The position numbers were made by a program, and so were the translations under genes. A stretch of DNA of 64,000 nt, from the NCBI GenBank assembly GCA_949751835.1, contig CATKHK010000063.1, positions 233,045-297,044 on the forward strand, written 5' to 3'. The stretch comes from Blepharisma japonicum (taxonomy: Eukaryota; Ciliophora; Heterotrichea; Heterotrichida; Blepharismidae). Positions 56,672 to 64,000 of this stretch are shown here, piece after piece; positions within the stretch are counted from its first letter, which is position 1, and each line of letters begins with the position of its first letter. The notes under the pieces were generated by a model, which had not been told where the DNA came from, made no database searches, and saw only the letters and a program-made list of their open reading frames with translations.

Positions 56672-58564
56672 TTAAGATCTTTTATTTCGAGTCTGTAACT
56701 TCAATATAAAAAATGCAAGTAGCCTTACACAAGTACTTAAGACAATAATTCCAATAATACCTTGCCATTGTTGATCAGACCACCCTAAGTCTCCTAATGG
56801 ATCACATTCTGTGTTACAGTCATTTTCCCAATCTGTGTACTCATTAACAGTAAATCCTTGGAAAACCCACTTAAAAGGCTAAATAATCCTTACAGTAATA
56901 TAAGTAATCCATCTCCAACTGATAGGAATTGAGTTTATCTTTACATTTTCTCCTCCAAATGCAGTTAATGGAAATAGAAGAACGGTGCTAAACGCATGAG
57001 CTGCTTCTACAGTAGAAAATAAAAACCCAGTTATATAGCCAAAGCCCATACCACATTGTATGGCCATAATATAAATACAATAAAAAATAATAAATTTTGA
57101 CCCGTCATGAAGGTTTAAGCCTAAGCTGAAGTAAGAAATTACTCCAGTAAGGATTCCAGATACCATAGTTCATGGTATATCAATCATATTCTTAGATAAG
57201 AAGTATGACCAAGCTCCATAAAGTCCTTCATCATGCTCTTTCAAAAAGACTGCCCTTTCCATATAATCTAAATAAACCTTACAATTCATAATAACGGACC
57301 CATTCCCACTCATTACTGGTCATATAGAAAGCATATAAAGAACTCCATTGATATTTTGTATTGCTTTTTCTCCATTTCCTAAATCGTTGAAAATTAAAGC
57401 TATTAAAATCCCTATCAAAAGAGCTGTTAAAAGTCGGAGCTTTAAGGAAAGTCGATTTTTGGCAGATGTCTTGGCTGATCTTTTGAGCAACTCAAAAAAT
57501 TCGACTCAGCAGTTTGGACGATAAGTTCCTATTTCTTGCAGCTGGGAAAGCTCATATTTTGACTCAGTATCTTTTACATAATTTTCTTTATAGCTTTCAG
57601 TGAAAATATCTAGTTGATTTTGCTCTTCATCTGTAATTTCATACCTATTTGTTATATGGAGTATTCTCATATAATAATCAGCTGGATTTACTTGTTTTGG
57701 GCATTTATATCCTAGCTCTGCGAAATATTTTCTTGATTTATTGCATGGACCATGATAAACTATGTTTCCTTCGGAAAGGAGCATTAGTTTATCGAATTTT
57801 TTAAAGACATTGGAACTTGGCTGGTGGATGGTGGAAATAATTGTTCTGCCTTTAGCAGCTTGCTTTAAAAGTAAATCGATAACAACTCCTGCATTAAAAC
57901 TGTCTAGACCCGAAGTCGGTTCATCTAGCATGATAATGCAAGGATCAGACATAAGCTCAATACCAATACAAACTCTTTTCTTTTCGCCTCCAGAAATTCC
58001 TTTGATTATTGCGTTGCCTATCAGATTATCAGCAATTCCTGAGATATTCAGATCGTTAAGAATTTCCTCAACCTTTTCATGCCTTTCTTTATCTGTTCCA
58101 GGGCGTCTTAGCTTAGCATAAAACATTAAACAATCTCTTGGAGTCAATGCAGGCAGTAAAACATCGTCTTGAGTTACATAGGCTGCGTACTTACTAATAT
58201 TGAATTCTCTCGTATCCTTACCATTTGCAGAGATTGTTCCAGTCATTTCTGCCTTATTCCCACTTCTGACTCTATTTGCCAAGATATTCAATAGTGTAGT
58301 TTTTCCTGAGCCTGATGCACCCATGATTGCTAAAAACTCTCCCGGATTTGCATACCCAGAGACACTTTTCAAGATATGCATAGTTTTACCTTTGGTGGAC
58401 GCATAATAATTTACATCTTCCCACGAAAGTTTTACATATCGATTAAGTTGATCATCAGTTTGCAAGCAAACTTTTTCGTATTTCCCACTATTTTGGCTCT
58501 CTGAAGAGTAAAAGTCTCTTGGACTTTCTTCACTTTCTTTTGGGGAAATTGTATTTTCTATCAT
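56672..58564 (-). CDS. ABCG half-transporter (copy 2, intact)
   Basis: A 625-residue protein: ATG 58562-58564, one 15-nt intron at 56879-56893, TAA 56672-56674. TGA codons, for example at 57506-57508, are Trp. The ATPase domain carries GASGSGKT (82-89), VTQDD, ISGGEKKR and IIMLDEPTSGLDS; the C-terminal half is a six-helix ABC2-type membrane domain with an external loop containing Cys (NDCNTECDPLG) before the last helix. Length and order fit ABCG half-transporters, which dimerise to export lipids, sterols or small amphipathic compounds. The substrate cannot be told. It arose with copy 1 by tandem duplication; identity is high even at the DNA level. Confidence 0.92.
56879..56893 (-). other. 15-nt intron
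   Basis: Minus strand GTAAGGATTATTTAG, at the same site as in ABCG copy 1. Removal joins WITYIT to PFKWVFQG. Confidence 0.88.
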
Positions 58565-60281
58565 TATAAGCCATACTTGGCAAGTATTGAAGCTAGCGGG
58601 CTACGTCATCACTATATAAAGAGATATTTTTAGTCTATAAGTAAATTTTATCTTTATTTTTAATTATTACCAAACCTATATATTTTAAAAATACATAAAA
58701 AGTCAGTATTAAAGATAGCCTTTAGGAATTTTTTTGTTATTTTGGATTCAAAATAATTCTGTGCGAGCATTTTAATTACGTTTTTATCAATAAGATAGCA
58801 AATATTAGTTAGTTCATTATAAACCGAATTTCTATGTATATTTACATAAATCTAATTGATCAACGCTATAACTATGCAAACTATAAATAAATGAATATCT
58901 TATTTCCTTTATAATTGTTTATATTACTTTAGTTGCTAATTAAAAATTTTAGACTGACTGTTGATAATAGTCCCAATTTAGCAAAGAGATGGATATTGAT
59001 TGGTGAATTATTTTTATAAGAAAAGCAATATAATTAAGATTTTGCTTCCAAATGGGAGATAGAGATGCTCTTCTGATATTATACTGTTTATAAACTAGTA
59101 ATGATCATAGCAGCAATTTGGTAAAAAAATAATTTTGTTTGACAGATAGGCATGATCTAAAAAATCCCTTATTTAATCCTATATATATTAAATCCCTTGC
59201 ATATGTTTGACAATTTTAAATTGCAGATATATCATATTATTGAACTCTAATCAGTCTCAATTCAAGTGCAATTTTTATAACTTATATATTAAGTAGAGCA
59301 GCTAGCCAAATAATATTGTTGTTTTTATTCAATATAGCATGATACACTTGTGATTCTTTTTTAATTCTTACAAGTTAAATGCATGATAAAAATTCGAAGG
59401 TCGATTTTATATATATATTTACATAAGTATATATGTTAGTCCAACTGTAGCGCTTATTTAATGAATATTGTGTCTACTGCAATTATTTGTTGCAATTGCT
59501 AGTTTCTTTTATTTATAATGGCCATCTCTCATATTTGGAAAACTCATTTTAAAATTATAATTCCAAATTTTCAGGCTATTTCTAAAATCCTTTTTGTAGA
59601 ATATTAAAGCCTATTATAAAATATCTGATACAATTACCATTATATATAGTTTAAGACAAATAATCAAATATAAATTTTAAGCTCTTAATATCATAATATC
59701 ACAGAAGCAGAAATGGTTTAGGCTTGAGTGCCCTCTCCAACTTTTACCAACCTGAAAGATTTTAATATTTAAAAAATAAAAAATAAATTGACAAATAAAT
59801 TCTCTCAAGTTTAGATGCCAATTTACATCATAAAATCTGAATTGTTAGGGTAGCTGATAGAGGTAAATTACTCGATATTGATTTATTATCATACTTCAAC
59901 GTAGGAATTAAGTAGAATTTTGAGAGCACTTAATTAGAAAAGATAGTTTTTTTATTCACAAGTGAAAATATATATTTAGTTTTTTCATATTAAATATTAT
60001 TTCAGATCTACTGATTTTGGCTTACTTCTTACCAGCATTTATTAGCAACGGGTTTGAGAACAAATTATTTAATAAAATAAGTGAAATATTTAATGCTTCA
60101 TATAAAACGATACGTTGAAATGAAATATCTTTGATGAAACTGCACTTGCAGTTTCTCGGATCTTTCTTCTTTGAAGATTAATTTACAAGTTGTTTTAGAT
60201 GGTAAACTGAATATTAAAATACTAACTCTGTACAATAATTATATTATATTAATAGTTTTCAATCTATTTTCAATCGTTCTC
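58565..60281. other. 1.7 kb AT-rich spacer, no gene seen
   Basis: No frame of useful length on either strand. A few short palindromes occur (for example ACTGCACTTGCAGT near 60140). No RNA gene or recognisable relic. Confidence 0.45.
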
Positions 60282-61140
60282 AGTAGAAATGACCATTTTA
60301 AATATTGTAGCATCAAAAATAGGTTATAGGCCCAAAAAAAGAATAGTTCAAAAATAATTATTACGAAAAATAGACACTGTGCTAAGTAATATAAAAAATT
60401 TTAATCAAATAATCCATCATTTTAATTTGCCATGCAAGTTGGCCTGCTTTCTTGCAGGTGAATAATCGAAAAAATAATTAATAAAAATTGTAATTTATCA
60501 TCTAGTTATACAGAAGGTTTACTCAGTGAAATAAAGAAATCTATCAAGCTTCTTTTCGCATAATTTGCGTCATTTCTCAACTTTAAGTCTTTTTCATTTT
60601 TCACTTCCATTTCTATCTTCTCAATCTCGCATTCAATTTCATTTGAAATATTATAGTCTGGCGCCACACTTATCAACTTTCTTATTGCTGAAGACATCTC
60701 ATCTTTTGCATGATCTATTTTTTTTTGCAAATCTTCAGATTCTAATACGTGTTTGGATTCCTCTTTTGTTAATTCATTAGATCTTGTTGAAGAAACTTCA
60801 TATTTTTCCTTCATCTCTGATGATATACTAACTATTTCTTTTTCAACCTTCACAGGCTTTCTTTTTTCATGGTAATGAGTGTTATAGCTGTACTTACTTT
60901 TTTCATTTTTATAATGGTGTCGAAAATGAGGTCAAATGATTTGTCATTTGCAGCCTTGAGAGGAATCACCGGATTGCAAGTTTGGGCTTATAAATTCGAT
61001 CTCAAGTTGTCTACTGTTATAAGAGAAATAATATTTTAATAAGAAAATATCATATTTTATTAGTAAAATTCTGGGTGGCCTTATCTGAGGGTGGTTAATA
61101 TTAAAAAAATTAAAAATAATATACCACTCTGAGATAAGGC
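60282..61140. repeat. duplicated segment, copy 1 (pairs with 63021-63890)
   Basis: About 860 bp that recurs at 63021-63890 in the same orientation with small indels. It covers the downstream flank (containing CCTGC-TTTCTT-GCAGG, a short hairpin), the C-terminal coding part of the GTPase copy E and most of the segment that interrupts it. Confidence 0.85.
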
Positions 61141-62475
61141 GGGAAAACTGAAGGAAAAGCTAGATAAATATTTAAGAAAAACTGGAGAAAAAGCCGAAGA
61201 AGAAACGGGAAAGGGAGCTGAGGAAGAGCCTGAAGTAAAAAGCGTTGAAGAATGAAGGAAGACATGGAAAAGGAGAAATAAAAGCCTATAAAGGATGCTG
61301 TGGTACTTAAGCACTGCTGAATAATAAGGTAATGAATAGCCGCACTTACAAACGTCGCATGATGAGCCATTCATACAAGCACACCCTGTAAATATCTGAG
61401 CATTTGCTGCATTCGTATACGCCAACCCACAATCCTCATGGCATAAAGTGCTACAGTTGGTGCATATAGTATTGTGATATGATGTATTTACAAATTCTGT
61501 TTGCCATACAGTTCTTTTCAATGTATAATTTTTGTTCGCTAATACATCAGCATCTCGGGCATTTTTTTCAATTTTTAATTCTGAGATTATATCTTTTATT
61601 GCGATTTGGTTAGTCAAATTTATTTTTGCACTATGAAAGCTACTCTTTGCACGATTAATTTCAGCTCTCATTATTTCGAAATCTTTTGTTGGAATTTGAC
61701 TAAAGCCTAATAAATCATTCATTAATTCTTCAATTACATCCATTGATATTTCTCACTTATCATATAGCATTTTTTTTTGCCTTCTGCCCATTTTACAAAT
61801 GTCTTCTGCTGGCACATTAAAAGCGCTATTGTCCATCATGTAAATTTTTTTTACTTTAAATGGGATACATTCTTCATCAAACGTATAAGACTCAGCTGAG
61901 TTTGTTAATATAAGTATGATGTTTTCCCTAACAGATAAAGGCAGAGAGTTTCTTAGTCTAACCAAAGTATTTTTAACACTAGTAGTCAGCCTGGCTTCGC
62001 TTCCGTTCTGGATTACTATTATAGCATGCAATATCTTTGTCATGCATAAAGTTTGAAGAATTTTTTCGATATTTTTATCATCTTGGCCTGAACCTTGAGT
62101 GTCACTTAACCCTGGAGTATCAATAAAAATATACTGATTAGACTCTTGATCTGCAAATGTATAGTGTGAGCAACTATCAGTTTGGCTCAAATATTTTTTA
62201 GTAATATTACGCTCTGTATGAGAAAATTCTTTTTCTGTAGCAGATTTGTAGTTTTCTGTGGGTATTGCAACTTTTTTGTTATCTAAAGTGCCACTTCTGA
62301 AATAGTTAGTAAAATAATTTATTAGAGTAGACTTGCCATGACCTGAATGACCAATAATAATAGAAACAATTTGTTTTGGTGTTGCTTGATGCTCAAGATT
62401 TTTAAATTCTTCTAAGCTTCCCTGTGTTTTATTGTTGGCTTGATTGCGTTCTGATCATTGCTCCAAATTCTCCAT
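60506..62475 (-). pseudogene. AIG1/septin-like GTPase, interrupted (copy E)
   Basis: The frame opens at ATG 62473-62475 (MENLEQWSERNQ) and has no KH or long low-complexity N-terminus. The G domain has GHSGHGKST at 42-50 (Walker A kept, residues unusual), DTPGLSDTQG near 119, LTNSA and MDNSAFN. Helix and Cys/His module follow (CTNCSTLCHEDC ... CACMNGSSCDVCKCGYS). There homology breaks: a 0.43 kb segment (60898-61327) intervenes, and the expected HYH motif and coiled coil resume in another frame at about 60900 and run to TAA near 60506. Read as it stands, the first part gives a 464-residue product with a Ser/Phe-rich, hydrophobic tail ending at TAA 61081-61083. The gene is probably broken, though a shortened protein could be made. 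Confidence 0.7.
61078..61140. repeat. imperfect 18-bp inverted repeat inside the interrupting segment
   Basis: GCCTTATCTGAGGGTGGT (61078-61095) and ACCACTCTGAGATAAGGC (61123-61140) are reverse complements at 16 of 18 positions, separated by an A/T loop of 27 bp. The second family member keeps the left arm (63828-63845) but only part of the right. Confidence 0.75.
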
Positions 62476-63020
62476 CTTCTGATATTTAATTTATTAATTG
62501 CCATTAATTTCTATAACTTATCATTTAATACTATTAAAATAATGGCTAATAATAATTTGTCATTTTAATTTTACTGATCAGCCTTTTAAAAAATTTGGAC
62601 AATTTAAATATAGAAATTTTAGTCTGGTTTAATTTTTACTTTTAATAATCTAATTTAATGAAAGTAAATTTTTGAGATTTACAATTTCCAATTAAAGTAT
62701 AAAAGCAGCCGATGCAAGACTAGATGCAATAATCTAAGATCTTTTTAAGACCAGAAGTTTGGTCAGATTGATTAAAATTTTGTGATTCTACAATTTTACC
62801 TAATTAGGCCATTTTTATTGAATAATTAGACATTGTAAGATGATTTTTTAAGTAAATCAATTTTTATAGAATCACAAATATATGTATTCAGCCATGGAGC
62901 CTGAATTTTAAAGTCTTTCAAGTAAGATATAAATTGTTTGAGTTGATGTGGATAGAAGATAAAGAAAATTTCTTACTCTGAGCGAATCAAAAAATTTTGC
63001 TCACACATGAAGGTTTACTT
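62476..63020. other. intergenic between GTPase copies E and F
   Basis: AT-rich. Upstream of copy E's ATG there is an in-frame TAA, which fixes its start. No other gene is seen. Confidence 0.4.
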
Positions 63021-63272
63021 AGTAGAAATGACCATTTTAAATATTGTAGCATCAAAAATAGGCAATAGGCCAAATAAAAAGCATAGCTCAAAAATAATTA
63101 TTACGAAAAATAGACACTGTGCTAGGTATTATCAAAAATTTTAATCAAATAATCCATCATTTTAATTTACCATGCAAGTTGGCCTGCTTTCTTGCAGGTG
63201 ATAATCGAAAAAATAATTAATAAAAATTGTAATTTATCACCTAGTTATTCAAAAGCATTAGTCATTGATTAG

Positions 63273-64000
63273 TCATTGATTATACATTTCTTTCAAGCTT
63301 CTTTTCATAATATTTGCTTCATTTCTCAACTTTAAGTCTTTTTCATTTTTCGCTTCCATCTCTATCTTCTCAATCTCGCATTCAATTTCATTTGAAATAT
63401 TATAGTCTGGTGCCACACTTGTCAGCTTTCTTATTGCTGCAGACATCTCTTCTTTTGCATTATTTAATTGATTTTGGCAATCTTTAGATTCTAATATGTA
63501 TTTGGATTCTTCTTCTAATAATTTCTTAGATTTTTCTGTAGAAACTTCATATTTTTCCTTCATCTCTGATGATATACTAATTATTTCTTTTTCAACCTTC
63601 ACAGGCTTTCTTTTTTCATGGTAATGAGTGGAATAGCTGTACTTATTTTTTTTAATTTTTATAGTGGTGTCGAAAATGAGGTCAAAAGATTTGCCATTTG
63701 CAGCCTTGAAAGGAATCAGCGGTCTGCAAGTTTGAGCTCTTAAATTCGATCTCAAGTGGTCTACTGTTATAAGAGAATTAATATTTAATAAAGAAAATCT
63801 CATATTTTATTAGTAAAATTCTGGGTGGCCTTATCTGTGGGTGGCTAATATTAAAAAAAATTAAAAATAATATACCACTCTGAGTGAGAAACCGATGGAG
63901 AAATTGAGAAAGAATCTGAAGGAGAAACTGAAGGAGAAGCTAGATGAGAAGCTGTAGGAAAAACTGAAGAAAAAACTGAAGAAGAAATTGGAGAAGAAAC
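63273..64000 (-). pseudogene. C-terminal part of a further GTPase family member (copy F, incomplete)
   Basis: An ATG at 63801-63803 opens a 176-residue frame to TAA at 63273 that contains the HYHEKRKP motif and the coiled coil of the GTPase family (APDYNISNEIECEIEKIEME), nearly identical to copy E. In copy F the interrupting segment reads in frame with the C-terminal part, so this could be a stand-alone short protein. Upstream (63886-64000) the minus strand is Ser/Pro-rich in one frame. The G domain, if present, lies beyond the right edge of the window, so whether the locus is a split gene or a fragment cannot be decided here. Confidence 0.55.
63886..64000. repeat. imperfect short tandem repeats (GAAGGAGAAACT-like)
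   Basis: Purine-rich degenerate repeats of about 12-15 bp with the core GAAACTGAAGGAGAA run to the window edge. On the minus strand one frame encodes Ser/Pro-rich sequence. A shorter, more degenerate version lies at 61135-61260 in copy E. Confidence 0.7.

Noticed and set aside
60130-60160. ACTGCACTTGCAGT palindrome as a regulatory site
   Set aside because: A short six-base-arm palindrome in 1.7 kb of spacer is expected by chance and nothing links it to a gene.
61081-61130. Hydrophobic tail (SGILFLIFLILTTL) of GTPase copy E as a membrane anchor like that of some GIMAP proteins
   Set aside because: It is read from the noncoding-looking inverted-repeat segment in a shifted frame and is not kept in copy F, so it is probably accidental.
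1-64000. Bacterial or viral origin of the window
   Set aside because: Spliceosomal introns, PRP38, eIF2B, Sec5, VPS13 and ABCG genes are eukaryotic, and no operon, ribosome-binding-site or viral hallmark pattern is present.
1-64000. tRNA genes and telomere repeats
   Set aside because: I looked for T-loop-like GTTCRA motifs in cloverleaf context and for terminal C/A-rich repeats and found none I could support by eye.

Overview
The window is protist nuclear DNA, most likely from a heterotrich ciliate of the Blepharisma type. Three things in the sequence point there. First, long reading frames are repeatedly split only by TGA, at positions where paralogues or known families have tryptophan, so TGA is read as Trp while TAA and TAG terminate. 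Second, the only introns I can place are 15 or 16 nt long (GT...AG). Third, the DNA is AT-rich with very tight gene spacing, which suits a somatic (macronuclear) genome. All genes below were rebuilt by joining frames across in-frame TGA and splicing the short introns.

Left third (about 1-22 kb): this is accessory DNA. Three related Kelch-like genes lie on the minus strand (1154-5829); the middle one is dead and carries a 0.5 kb insertion. Then come four related GTPase genes on the plus strand (6024-8432, 8773-11241, 13667-16066, 19879-21957), with a membrane-anchored Kelch protein and a small secreted protein among them. The GTPases share an AIG1/septin-like G domain, a helical segment, a Cys/His-rich module and a C-terminal coiled coil. 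Two carry KH RNA-binding domains at the N-terminus; two carry Asn/Gln/Tyr/Pro-rich or His/Lys/Ser-rich disordered N-termini instead. Two more family members, both damaged, lie at the right end (60.5-64 kb, minus strand).

Middle (22-39 kb): mostly conserved housekeeping genes, tightly packed. They are a duplicated 63-69 aa protein flanking an unknown 392 aa protein, PRP38 (splicing) and eIF2B-delta (translation) back to back with 13 bp between start codons, a Sec5-like exocyst subunit, a CCDC77-like coiled-coil protein, a secreted Kelch/EGF protein, a secreted beta-propeller protein and a second coiled-coil protein.

39-52 kb: an imperfect tandem duplication. Unit 1 has an intact GABA aminotransferase, a divergent pair (14-Cys small protein / PLAC8-like protein) and a truncated VPS13 3' end. 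Unit 2 has a dead aminotransferase, a second copy of the pair and the complete VPS13 gene (2482 aa, no intron seen).

52-59 kb: an ankyrin-DHHC palmitoyltransferase gene with five tiny introns, then two ABCG half-transporters in tandem, one with a C-terminal frameshift.

No tRNA, rRNA, CRISPR, telomere repeat or complete transposon was recognised. All protein names come from motif recognition by eye; no database search was possible.
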